From: JBHELT01 sp046262935
Lineage (GTDB): Bacteria > Actinomycetota > CADDZG01 > JAHWKV01
DNA length: 52,854 bases
Reading direction: 5' to 3'
Assembly: GCA_046262935.1 (NCBI GenBank)
Contig: JBHELT010000076.1
Location: 1 to 52,854 of the forward strand
Positions 32,068 to 39,438 of the stretch are shown piece after piece (position 1 is the first letter of the stretch; each line of letters opens with the position of its first letter). The notes under the pieces are model-generated. The model saw only the letters and a program-made list of their open reading frames with translations. It had not been told where the DNA came from and searched no databases. Made by a program: the position numbers and the translations under genes.

Positions 32068-32237
32068 AGACTTTCCTATTCAACTTCTCCGGATCACACG
32101 ATGACGCGGAAGAATTCGAAGCCGAAGTCGAAGCAGACGAACTGGTGCTTTCGGTAAGAGTGATCGATGGAGACGACGAACCGATCGTGTTCGACTATAA
32201 AGTGACTGACCTGGGGATCGAACCGATAGACATCTAG
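32064..32237 (+). CDS. 57-residue acidic protein coupled to acnA
   Basis: A small frame that starts at a TTG overlapping the acnA stop (TTGA), with GGGAGG 5 bases upstream, a strong ribosome site. The product begins with a hydrophobic KTFLFNFSG, continues with a very acidic segment (DDAEEFEAEVEADELVL) and ends FDYKVTDLGIEPIDI. No cysteine or membrane segment is present. It is convergent with the next minus-strand gene, leaving one base between stop codons. I do not recognise a family; translation coupled to aconitase suggests a related role, which is inference. Confidence 0.65.
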   Translation: MKTFLFNFSGSHDDAEEFEAEVEADELVLSVRVIDGDDEPIVFDYKVTDLGIEPIDI

Positions 32238-32238
32238 T

Positions 32239-32715
32239 TCAGCCGTTTCGCATCTTTTCCAGCAAGGACGAAACCAATTCCTTCACCGCGGCCGAAACCA
32301 TCCGCAACTCGTGGGCTTCCCTTCTGACGCTTGTCTCGTCCAGAGTGCCCACTTGCGCCGTCGTGCTTTCGATCATGGTTGCTCTCAGCTCAGCATCTTC
32401 GGCTGTCCGTAGTAGCTCTTCGAACGTAAGCCGCAGCAGCAAACGTACACGGCGCTCGTCGGAAACATCGGCCAGCGGTAGTTCTTTGGGAGCTGGGATC
32501 ATCGATGCGAACCGACCTTCGACCGACTCGAGAAGATCGTCGCCTTGCGCTACTTCGAGCACCACTCTCAGCTCGTCGAGCGCAGTATCTACCGCTGAAA
32601 GGTCGAGACCCAACACACCGGCGATCTCGTCGGGCTCGAACCCTTCGAGTATCAATGCCAGAACCCTGGCGTTCATCGGAGCTGTCGGGTCATTCGATCG
32701 ATCGTTACCGCCCAT
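32239..32715 (-). CDS. hypothetical helical protein with possible helix-turn-helix
   Basis: A 158-residue cytosolic acidic protein. Residues about 15-50 (VLALILEGFEPDEIAGVLGL, then DLSAVDTALDELRVVLE) resemble the HTH of sigma-factor region 4 or LuxR-type regulators, where the second helix is DEIAGVLGL. The rest is helical with many Glu, Arg and Leu. TAGGCT lies 6 bases before the ATG, so it is probably leaderless, its promoter overlapping the 3' end of the upstream oxidoreductase gene. No close family is recognised. Confidence 0.7.
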   Translation of the reverse strand: MGGNDRSNDPTAPMNARVLALILEGFEPDEIAGVLGLDLSAVDTALDELRVVLEVAQGDDLLESVEGRFASMIPAPKELPLADVSDERRVRLLLRLTFEELLRTAEDAELRATMIESTTAQVGTLDETSVRREAHELRMVSAAVKELVSSLLEKMRNG

Positions 32716-32727
32716 CGTGTCAGCCTA
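32715..32727 (-). promoter_or_regulatory. putative -10 element, leaderless start of the 32.7-kb gene
   Basis: TAGGCT (32727-32722) followed by 6 bases and the ATG at 32715. The element contains the stop codon of the upstream oxidoreductase gene, so the downstream gene may have its own promoter inside the upstream 3' end. Confidence 0.35.
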
Positions 32728-34233
32728 CCAATCCGACAGCACGATCCGTGCGCAATTGCGCCCAGCCGCTGCCATAACCCCGCCACCTGGCGAAGCCCCC
32801 GATCCACATAGATATAGACCATCGACGCCGGTTCGATAAGGAAACCTGGCCGCGAAGCTCTGCTCGGGAAGGATCTCACCGTGGAAGATGTTTCCCCCTA
32901 CAAGTGCGAAGCGATCTTCCAGGTCTCGTGGTCCCAAGACCTCCGTGGCCAAGACGATGTCTGTGACGTTGGGAGCGTGGGCGCCGATGGTGCTCAGTAC
33001 CTTCGTCACCACATCGGCTTTGTCGATCTGGTTGTCAACGGGGGCGTACTGAGTGAAGGCCGACAGAACGTGTTTTCCTTCAGGCGCAAGGGTAGGGTCG
33101 CTGGCCGACTGGATGAAGACTTCCATGAATGGCCTGTCTGGATATCTCCCGTGCGCGCTTTGCTCCCATGCCGCTTCGAGATACCCGATCGAAGGTGATA
33201 TCTCCAACGTACCCAGATGCTGTTCTGATGGGCTATTCCCAGGCAAGACCGAATAGTCAGGCAATCCGTCGAGCGCCATGTTCACTTTCACGACCGAGCC
33301 TTCGGTTCGCCATCCCTTGAGCTTTTCGTGGATCTCGTCGGGAACCAAGTCGGCAGGCACGAACCCGAAGGTGATCGAAGGATGCGCATTAGAGACCACA
33401 ACTTTGGCTCCAACGGCGGTCCCATCGGTGAGAAGAACACCCGCAACTTTGCCGCCTTCGACGATCATCGAGTCCACTTCCGAAGAAAGGATGATCGCGG
33501 CCCCCGCTTCTTCGGCGGCGGCCCGCAAAGATCTCGAAACCTCCCCCATGCCCCCGCGGGCGTAGGCCCATGTGCCCCACGCGTCGTTCAGTTCGCCCCC
33601 GATGAAGTGGTATGCCATGACCCAGGCGGTCCCCGGATCCCGGGGGCCGCTCATCGTACCGATGATGCCTTGAGATGCGAATGCACCCTGCAATGGTTCC
33701 GATTCGAAGAAATACTCAACATTAGTCGCAACACTGCCTGCCACGGCAAGTTCGAACATGTCAGTTCCCAATTGCGATTCAACCTCGCCGATCGTTGGCG
33801 GATCCGCGGCCTCGATCATCGGCCGAAGCTTATGAACGGCTTCTTCCCAGAACGCGGAGAAGCGTTTGTAGCCTTCGACATCGGGTTCGTGGATACGCGC
33901 TATCTCGCGATAGGTCTTCTCAGCATCGCGCCATATGAAGAAGTGACGTCCATCAGGCAACGGGACGAATAGCTGAGGATCCTTTGGATAGAAACTCAGC
34001 CCGTGACGCGCTAGATCTAGGTCTTCATAAACGTCAGGGCGCATCAGGCTAAGCGAGTACGACGCGGTAGAAAGCCTGAAGCCAGGGATCAACTCCTCGG
34101 TCACCGTTGCACCCCCAGCGATGTCACGCCGTTCCAAGACGCAAACGTCGAGGCCCCCGGCGGCAAGATAAGCAGCGCACGTCAAGCCGTTGTGACCACT
34201 TCCTACTACGATCACATCGTAAGTACGTTTCAC
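32725..34233 (-). CDS. FAD-dependent oxidoreductase, PYROXD2/phytoene-desaturase-like
   Basis: A 502-residue NAD(P)/FAD-binding protein of the phytoene dehydrogenase superfamily. It has the Rossmann motif DVIVVGSGHNGLTCAAYLAA, then VCVLERRDIAGGATVTEE, GGMGEVSRSLRAAAEEAGA (the cofactor-contact region) and the C-terminal FAD motif GLYLCGSGASPGGGVMAAAG. The overall form matches animal PYROXD2 and its bacterial homologues, whose substrate is not established. A carotenoid role is not supported by any neighbouring crt gene. The start is a GTG with AAAGGA 5 bases upstream. Confidence 0.9.
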   Translation of the reverse strand: MKRTYDVIVVGSGHNGLTCAAYLAAGGLDVCVLERRDIAGGATVTEELIPGFRLSTASYSLSLMRPDVYEDLDLARHGLSFYPKDPQLFVPLPDGRHFFIWRDAEKTYREIARIHEPDVEGYKRFSAFWEEAVHKLRPMIEAADPPTIGEVESQLGTDMFELAVAGSVATNVEYFFESEPLQGAFASQGIIGTMSGPRDPGTAWVMAYHFIGGELNDAWGTWAYARGGMGEVSRSLRAAAEEAGAAIILSSEVDSMIVEGGKVAGVLLTDGTAVGAKVVVSNAHPSITFGFVPADLVPDEIHEKLKGWRTEGSVVKVNMALDGLPDYSVLPGNSPSEQHLGTLEISPSIGYLEAAWEQSAHGRYPDRPFMEVFIQSASDPTLAPEGKHVLSAFTQYAPVDNQIDKADVVTKVLSTIGAHAPNVTDIVLATEVLGPRDLEDRFALVGGNIFHGEILPEQSFAARFPYRTGVDGLYLCGSGASPGGGVMAAAGRNCARIVLSDW

Positions 34234-34316
34234 GCTGGTCCTTTCACTTCAATCCGTCTCTGAGTGTTTGAAATGCCCTAGATGCGGAATCTACCTTCTA
34301 AACAAGGAGGCAACCA

Positions 34317-34517
34317 TTGGACCCAAGGGTCAAGTCGCGTGCAAAGAGTCTCGACAAGGATCAGAAGGAAGACAGCGACGCTCCGATCGATCAAGCGAAA
34401 CAGATCCTCGAGGAGTCAGACGAGCGTGTGAGCGATCACAACGCTGGCAGTTTGGGGGACGATTCAGTCGAGCGCAGAAACGTTGAAGACTTAGTGGTGG
34501 ACCATGAACCCGAGTAG
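34317..34517 (+). CDS. small hydrophilic hypothetical protein
   Basis: A 66-residue, strongly charged protein likely to be disordered or helical (DQAKQILEESDERVSDH in the middle). The TTG start at 34317 has a near-perfect AAGGAGG ribosome site 6 bases upstream, which is the main support. It lies between two minus-strand genes, divergent from the oxidoreductase and convergent with the metallophosphoesterase with two bases between stop codons. No family is recognised. Confidence 0.6.
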   Translation: MDPRVKSRAKSLDKDQKEDSDAPIDQAKQILEESDERVSDHNAGSLGDDSVERRNVEDLVVDHEPE

Positions 34518-34519
34518 TT

Positions 34520-35425
34520 CTAAGCCTTCAGGTTGATCCGGAAGTGGTCGATCTGCTGGCCTTCGGCATCGATCGCCATAACGTCTACATGACGTTGTGA
34601 AGACTCGATCACCAGGAAGTGGTGAACCGAAAGGCATCTGATGAGGTAGCTTTCGTTACGCACACACGGGTAAACGGTCTGGCCCCCGCCTCCGGTCACA
34701 ACGTAGTCGATCCCATTCACATTGGAATGTTCGTAGTCGTGGTTGTGACCTGAAAGAACCAAAGTCACGTTGAACTTCTCGAACAGCCCTACCCAGTTCG
34801 CCAGCACTCGCCGATCGTTTCGATGAGGTCCGGCGGTGAACGCAGGGTGGTGGAACACGACGATCTTCGCGTGCCCCGCGCTCGCCTTGAGGGTGGACTC
34901 GAGCCATCTCGTTTGCAACACGTCGTCGGCCCTGTTGGAATCGAGAACTATGAACGTCGTCTTTCCCTGCGTCCACGTGAAGTGATGCGAAACACTTCCA
35001 AGGCGAGACGCCGTCGATGTGCCCGCGACGTCATGATTCCCCCAGGCAGCCCTGAAGCGCACGCCAGCCGACAGCAGGCAAGCCTCGGGCTTGTCGAAGT
35101 GCTCAAGCGTCGCCACACCATCGGGCTGATAGAAGTTGTCACCTGTCGTGATGACCTCATCGAACGGCGTTGCCCTGCGCTTTTCGCACATACGCTTAGC
35201 TACCAGGGCTTGCGCCTCGCTTCCCGCTCCCCAGTCGCCGATCACCGCAACCCTCACGGCCTCAGAGTCAGGGTCAGGACTCACCGCAGGGCTAGATCTG
35301 GGGGCCTCGACGGGACTTGGCGTCGATGACTGCGCCACCGGCGCTCTGTGTTTGATGCCCGCGCAGGATACGAGTGCTCCGAGCAAGGCCATCCAAACTG
35401 CCGCTCGCGGCACTCGTAGTTTCAT
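34520..35425 (-). CDS. secreted lipoprotein metallophosphoesterase (purple-acid-phosphatase-like)
   Basis: A 301-residue calcineurin-like phosphoesterase. The N-terminal signal ends in a lipobox (ALVSC, cysteine near residue 21), followed by a Pro/Ser-rich linker to about residue 55. The dinuclear metal motifs appear in order: VAVIGDWGAGS, ITTGDNFY, WGNHDVAG, VVFHHPAFTAGPH and LVLSGHNHDYEH. It is probably anchored outside the membrane and hydrolyses a phosphomonoester, possibly for phosphate scavenging. It is monocistronic. Confidence 0.9.
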   Translation of the reverse strand: MKLRVPRAAVWMALLGALVSCAGIKHRAPVAQSSTPSPVEAPRSSPAVSPDPDSEAVRVAVIGDWGAGSEAQALVAKRMCEKRRATPFDEVITTGDNFYQPDGVATLEHFDKPEACLLSAGVRFRAAWGNHDVAGTSTASRLGSVSHHFTWTQGKTTFIVLDSNRADDVLQTRWLESTLKASAGHAKIVVFHHPAFTAGPHRNDRRVLANWVGLFEKFNVTLVLSGHNHDYEHSNVNGIDYVVTGGGGQTVYPCVRNESYLIRCLSVHHFLVIESSQRHVDVMAIDAEGQQIDHFRINLKA

Positions 35426-35468
35426 CCCTGCGGTTTAACACGGATCTTGGTGCTACAAGAGCCAGGTG

Positions 35469-35981
35469 CTACCTGGGCGCGGTTTGCTCGGTGATGTCGA
35501 TATCAGTCGGCGGCCCGGATGTTCCTTCGGACCGATCGACTTCGCCGCGCCATTCGCCGGTTTCCCTGCCGCGCTCCTCGATGAACTCCTTGAAGCGTTT
35601 CAGGTCGCCATCTGCCCGCATCTTGACCAATCCGAGTTTGTCGCCTACCTGCTCAACCACTCCTTCGGGCTCGAACTCCAACTGCAACATGACCTTGGTC
35701 CTCGAATCCGAGATCCGATGGAATGTCACAACACCGGCGTTGGTTGCACCCTCGCGAGATGTCCAGGCGATGCGCTCATCCGGCTTTTGTTCGGTGATCT
35801 CCGACAACCATTCCCGCGTCTGGCCGGCGATCTCGGCACTCCACTTGATATGCGTGTCATCGATCTGGGTAACGCTGCGAACTCCCTCCATGAAGTGAGG
35901 GAACTCCTCGAATTGCGTCCACTGGTTGTAGCACGTGCTTATAGGCACGTCGACTTCGATGGATCTTTCAACGTCTGTCAT
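35469..35981 (-). CDS. SRPBCC (START-like) family protein
   Basis: A 170-residue lipid-binding-fold protein of the cyclase/dehydrase (COQ10-like) type: VERSIEVDVPISTCYNQWTQ, FEEFPHFMEGVRSV, RIAWTSREGATNAGVVTF and a C-terminal helix LKRFKEFIEERGRETGEW. A disordered tail of about 25 residues follows. The ATG at 35981 is preferred because AGGAGG lies 9 bases upstream; the long upstream open frame lies inside the YihY gene. Such proteins often occur beside stress or membrane genes and bind hydrophobic ligands. The ligand is unknown. Confidence 0.88.
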   Translation of the reverse strand: MTDVERSIEVDVPISTCYNQWTQFEEFPHFMEGVRSVTQIDDTHIKWSAEIAGQTREWLSEITEQKPDERIAWTSREGATNAGVVTFHRISDSRTKVMLQLEFEPEGVVEQVGDKLGLVKMRADGDLKRFKEFIEERGRETGEWRGEVDRSEGTSGPPTDIDITEQTAPR

Positions 35982-36021
35982 CTCTGCATACCTCCTGTTG
36001 TGAATGGGTGGCTGACGTTGC

Positions 36022-36942
36022 TCACATACCCAAGTTAGACCGTGCCGACACATCATTCGATCGATGCGAGGCCCTTGACGGCGATCTGCGGGGTTGTTTG
36101 GATCGGTGAGTCGCCACCCGCGAGACGCCGACAGCATCTGCATTGATCTCCGCTCCGTAGATGAAGATCTGTGCCGCAAGAAAGATGAGGCCAAGCATGC
36201 TGACGACAGCCGCGAGAGAACCATAAACGGCCGCAGCTCCAGCGATGGTGCGGGAGACATAGAAGGCACCGAAGACCTTCAACGCGTTCCATCCCAACGC
36301 CGCGAACAGAGCGCCCCTCCAAAGATCCTTCACCGCGACCGGGGGCCCAGGGGTCAACAGCCGGTACGCCATCGTGAATAGGATCAGATCGAAACCGAAG
36401 GCCGCCAATATCGCGAGGGCCGCCAAAACGCCACCGATCAGGCCATCTGCCCGCAGACTCGCAGCTGCTCCAGTGATCGCGATCGAGATGATCGAGATCG
36501 CGCCAAGCGCGCCGAGGATCGAAACCGACCTGTACTTTGCCTTGAAGAAGTTCTCTCTTCGTGTGGTCTCGAAGACCCTGCCCAATGCGAAACTCGATGC
36601 ATCGACTATGCGCAAGCCCGACCAGACAAGACCCACGAGGCCGATGATCCCGCTACCGCGTCTGTGACGGATCACCGAAGTGAAATTCTTTTCGATCAAA
36701 GGTCCTAGCGCGGGAAGGCTTCGAGAAAGGCGTCCAGCCCACAGCATGCGCTCGTTGGCATCAGATGCGAGAAAGAAGCCCAAAGCCGACAAGGCCAGAA
36801 GCGAAAGAGGGAAAAGCGATAGGAACGCGTAATACGTGATCGCGGCCGCCAGATATCCGCCTGCGTCATCTGAGAACCCTTTTTGCACTCGAAGGACATA
36901 TGCCGCGACTGGGTTGCGCGCAGCCTTCTTTACAAACTCCAT
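36022..36942 (-). CDS. YihY/UPF0761 family inner-membrane protein
   Basis: A 306-residue membrane protein of the YihY/BrkB family with about six transmembrane helices. The first begins GGYLAAAITYYAFLSLFPLS (near residue 30), followed by LLALSALGFFLAS. Later helices include GIIGLVGLVWSGLRIVDAS, LGAISIISIAITGAAAS, LAILAAFGFDLILFTMAYRL and VYGSLAAVVSMLGLIFLAAQ, ending with FIYGAEINADAV. The C-terminal 30 residues are basic and soluble. The ATG at 36942 is selected because the upstream extension is not membrane-like. The family was once annotated as ribonuclease BN in error. Its role is not known. Confidence 0.88.
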   Translation of the reverse strand: MEFVKKAARNPVAAYVLRVQKGFSDDAGGYLAAAITYYAFLSLFPLSLLALSALGFFLASDANERMLWAGRLSRSLPALGPLIEKNFTSVIRHRRGSGIIGLVGLVWSGLRIVDASSFALGRVFETTRRENFFKAKYRSVSILGALGAISIISIAITGAAASLRADGLIGGVLAALAILAAFGFDLILFTMAYRLLTPGPPVAVKDLWRGALFAALGWNALKVFGAFYVSRTIAGAAAVYGSLAAVVSMLGLIFLAAQIFIYGAEINADAVGVSRVATHRSKQPRRSPSRASHRSNDVSARSNLGM

Positions 36943-37068
36943 GGGAGCAGGATTCCCAATCAGGCGAAAATGGAAACGGAATCGGCAGAGTTTGTAGGTG
37001 AGGGGTAATGGGTAGACAATCAGCGAGTTCGAAAGTGACGAGTCGAAAGTGACCGAGGAGGTGCTGGG

Positions 37069-37344
37069 ATGGAGAGAACCTCCAACAAGAAGGTATTGAT
37101 GGTAGCCGGCGTCGTTGCAGCAACCAGGCGACTGCTCAAGAACCGCCAGAAACAAAGGCGGCGGAAGATCGCGGTCATCACGTCTGCCGGGTTACTTACA
37201 ACGGTCACCCTTGGGGCCCTGGCCAAGGTCCTGATGAACTATGAGTTGCGGGCCAGGATCGCCGCTAGGTTCAAGGGCCGCAAAGAGCAAGATCTAGACC
37301 CCCGCGACGAGATCCTGATCCCAGAGCCTGTCAGCCAGCACTAG
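37069..37344 (+). CDS. small single-pass membrane protein
   Basis: A 91-residue protein with a very basic segment (LLKNRQKQRRRKIAV, residues about 22-36) directly before one hydrophobic helix (ITSAGLLTTVTLGALAKVL). A charged C-terminal tail follows. The positive-inside rule predicts a cytoplasmic N-terminus. AGGAGG lies 8 to 9 bases before the ATG. Its last codons overlap the 3' end of the convergent peroxiredoxin gene, and its stop TAG lies in the first unit of a 15-bp tandem repeat. No family is recognised. Confidence 0.7.
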   Translation: MERTSNKKVLMVAGVVAATRRLLKNRQKQRRRKIAVITSAGLLTTVTLGALAKVLMNYELRARIAARFKGRKEQDLDPRDEILIPEPVSQH

Positions 37345-37804
37345 AGGCGCCAGCACTAGAGGCGATGTCTTCGAGTACCTCTTCGGGGTGGGCAACCACG
37401 TCGGTTACCTCATAAACCTTTATCACGATGCCCTCGGGATCGATCAAAAAGGTTAGCCGCTTGGCGAAAGCAGCCCACTCGGGGTTTTCATAGACGGTCC
37501 CATATTCGGTCCCCACCACCCGGTCGGGATCCGACAACAGGTGGAACCCAAACCCATGGGATTCGGCAAAGACCTTGTTGTCCTCGACGCTATCGAAGGA
37601 CGCCCCAAGGATCGTCGCCCCTAATTCTTTATACCGTTGGATTCGATCACGGAACCCTTGCCCTTCGATCGTTCAGCCGGCGGTACTTGCCTTGGGATAC
37701 CACCAGAAGACGACCCAGTTACCAACCAGATCGGTCAGAGATATCTCCTGTCCGTCTTCAGCCAACAACGTGAATGGTGGAGCCTTATCGCCCTGCTCGA
37801 CCAC
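37331..37804 (-). CDS. BCP-type peroxiredoxin, predicted selenoprotein (in-frame TGA as selenocysteine)
   Basis: Thiol/selenol-dependent peroxidase of the bacterioferritin-comigratory (PrxQ/BCP) family, 157 residues. It begins VEQGDKAPPFTLLAEDGQEI and continues NWVVFWWYPKASTAG-U-TIEGQGFRD. The codon at 37675-37673 is TGA exactly where BCP proteins have the peroxidatic cysteine of PGCT. The rest of the fold reads on in frame, including SDPDRVVGTEYG, AKRLTFLIDPEG and VTDVVAHPEEVL. There is no cysteine anywhere, so residue 44 is the only candidate catalytic chalcogen. The GTG at 37804 follows GGAGG by about 9 bases. A standard gene caller keeps only the last 68 codons. A nonsense mutation is the alternative. 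Confidence 0.82.
37334..37363. repeat. 15-bp perfect tandem duplication in the overlapping 3' ends
   Basis: GCCAGCACTAGAGGC occurs twice in a row (37334-37348 and 37349-37363). On the minus strand it adds five codons, giving the SSAGASSAG tail of the peroxiredoxin. On the plus strand the first unit supplies the stop TAG of the small membrane protein. Confidence 0.8.
37644..37671 (-). promoter_or_regulatory. candidate bacterial SECIS hairpin downstream of the in-frame TGA
   Basis: Starting two bases after the TGA, CGATC (37671-37667) pairs with GATCG (37648-37644), and GAA with TTC inside it, leaving a 3-base bulge (CGT) and the G-rich loop GGGCAAGGG. Bacterial SECIS elements lie immediately downstream of UGA with an apical loop about 15-25 bases away, as here. 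The exact loop consensus cannot be checked by eye. Confidence 0.5.
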
Positions 37805-37841
37805 CTTGCCCCACCTCCAAGATTTCGTGAGACTCTACCGC

Positions 37842-38897
37842 ATGGCCTTGCCCATACTGCCTCCTGTCCACCCGATGCTCGCCAAACTGGAACGCGAGAT
37901 CCCAAGGGGACCTCGCGGCGACGAGTGGCTGTATGAACCCAAGTGGGACGGCTTCCGAGCCATCGCATTTCGCGATGGCGATTCCGTCCACATCGGCAGC
38001 CGCAACACAAAACCATTGCAGAGGTATTTCCCTGAGATGGTCGACACGTTGAAGGCATGCCTGCCAGAGCGTGCTGTGGTGGATGGAGAGATAGTGATAG
38101 CCGGAGAGTACGGATTGGATTTCGACGCGCTGCAGCTCAGGATCCATCCGGCGGCATCACGGATAAAGACGCTGGCAAAGGATATGCCTTCGACCTTCGT
38201 CGCATTCGATCTGCTCGCCATCGATTCCAACGATCTCTGCGACTCGCGATTCGATCATCGACGGGAACTGCTCGAATCACGGTTCTTGCCAACCGAGGCC
38301 GCGTTCATCACCCCGCAGACCAGTGACTTCGATGTTGCGACTCAGTGGTTCGATCTGTTCGAGGGCGCAGGCCTTGACGGCATCATCGCCAAGCCACGAG
38401 ACGTTACATATCGCCAAGGTGAGCGAGCGACAGTAAAGATCAAGCACAAGAGGACTGCCGATTGCGTGGTCGGCGGCTATCGAATGTCCAAAGAAGGAGA
38501 CGGGGTGGGCTCGCTGTTACTCGGGGTTTATAGCGATGGCTCGCTTCACTTCCTTGGACACACTGCTTCATTCAAGGCCACGGAGAAACGCGAATTGCTC
38601 GCGCGGTTCGAACCGATGAGAACCGATACCACCGCGACGGAGAATGATGGAGGCTTTGGGTTTGGCAGAAGCCCAGGCGGGATGAGCCGATGGAGTGCAG
38701 GACAAGACAAAGAGTGGATCCCGGTTGAGCCCCAGGTGGTTTGCGAAGTCGCATTCGATCACCTTCAAGGGTTGCGTTTCCGTCACGGGACGACCTTCGT
38801 CCGATTCCGTACTGACAAGGATCCACTTGACTGCACTTTCGATCAGTTCGAGTCTCCAGCGCGGTTCGACATCGAGCAGATCAGGACGCTCTCATAG
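37842..38897 (+). CDS. ligC: ATP-dependent DNA ligase (LigC type)
   Basis: A 351-residue nucleotidyltransferase of the mycobacterial LigC kind, used in repair. Motif I WLYEPKWDGFRAIAFRDG (AMP-accepting lysine near residue 30), motif Ia SRNTKPLQRYFPEM, motif III VVDGEIVI, FVAFDLLAI, motif IV GLDGIIAKP and motif V ERATVKIKHKRTADCVVGGY are present. The OB domain (from about residue 215) shows LLLGVYSDGSLHFLGH and LRFRHGTTFVRFRTD. It lacks the polymerase and nuclease domains of LigD. The start at 37842 is 37 bases from the divergent peroxiredoxin start. Confidence 0.92.
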   Translation: MALPILPPVHPMLAKLEREIPRGPRGDEWLYEPKWDGFRAIAFRDGDSVHIGSRNTKPLQRYFPEMVDTLKACLPERAVVDGEIVIAGEYGLDFDALQLRIHPAASRIKTLAKDMPSTFVAFDLLAIDSNDLCDSRFDHRRELLESRFLPTEAAFITPQTSDFDVATQWFDLFEGAGLDGIIAKPRDVTYRQGERATVKIKHKRTADCVVGGYRMSKEGDGVGSLLLGVYSDGSLHFLGHTASFKATEKRELLARFEPMRTDTTATENDGGFGFGRSPGGMSRWSAGQDKEWIPVEPQVVCEVAFDHLQGLRFRHGTTFVRFRTDKDPLDCTFDQFESPARFDIEQIRTLS

Positions 38898-39060
38898 TAC
38901 ATATGGACATCCCTGGATAGGTTCCTTCTCCGTATGGGCCTTGGTGACCTAGTATTCCTTGCAATGGTGGGACATAAGTAGCAAGCAAGCCATGTTCATC
39001 CGCGTTGATTTGTAGTCCCATAACTGAAAGCCTCTGTGAGCTTGGACGAGGAGGGCAGGA

Positions 39061-39438
39061 ATGGCCGGTGACGAAGCGATGGGGGTGCTTTGGATTTCTG
39101 AGGAAATTGCCAATGAGTTGCGGAAAGTGACAGAAGCGGAGGGTGCTCGGCTTTCGCCTCAAACGGTGCGTTATCTAGCCGACAGTTTCAGCACGTTTCG
39201 GGGTAGCGGCCTAGTTCTTAGAATCCATCCTCCCATGCAAGGAGAATTGAGAACGGCCTTACTCGAATTGATCCGCGTCGGCAAAGGGCAACACTTGGAC
39301 CCTGAAAAAGTGGCTGAATTGAAGGCGAGGTTCCCCGATGCCTTCAATGCTGACCCAAGTCTGGCGCATCGTCTAATTGATCCGCAGGTTATTCGGGGAC
39401 TTATCGTTGCGATCCAGGAAGGACGGGGAAGCCATTGA
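39061..39438 (+). CDS. hypothetical protein, first gene of a small orphan pair
   Basis: A 125-residue soluble protein preceded by a clear GAGGAGG site. Segments such as LSPQTVRYLADSFSTFRGSG and DPEKVAELKARFPDAFNAD are helical. No motif I recognise. Base composition and codon use look slightly more AT-rich than the neighbours. It is coupled to the next gene, a small secreted protein, by TGATG. Together with the relaxed composition, this suggests an accessory insertion between ligC and arsR. Confidence 0.6.
   Translation: MAGDEAMGVLWISEEIANELRKVTEAEGARLSPQTVRYLADSFSTFRGSGLVLRIHPPMQGELRTALLELIRVGKGQHLDPEKVAELKARFPDAFNADPSLAHRLIDPQVIRGLIVAIQEGRGSH

Noticed and set aside
34268..34486. Frame beginning MKCPRCGIYLLNKE, a possible zinc-ribbon protein
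   Set aside because: After the first 20 residues it becomes arginine-rich shadow sequence; the frame starting at 34317 has the strong ribosome site and protein-like composition.
37029..37053. Direct repeat TCGAAAGTGAC with 14-bp period upstream of the small membrane protein gene
   Set aside because: Could be an activator site, but only two copies in a short leader; too little to call.
37331..37537. A free-standing 68-residue protein starting MSDPDRVV
   Set aside because: It is only the C-terminal part of the peroxiredoxin; homology continues in frame upstream, including through the TGA, back to a GTG with a ribosome site.
37331..37804. Peroxiredoxin as an ordinary pseudogene
   Set aside because: Only one stop, exactly at the catalytic cysteine codon (TGC/TGT to TGA), no frameshift, intact start region and a hairpin at the right place make selenocysteine the better explanation, though not proven.
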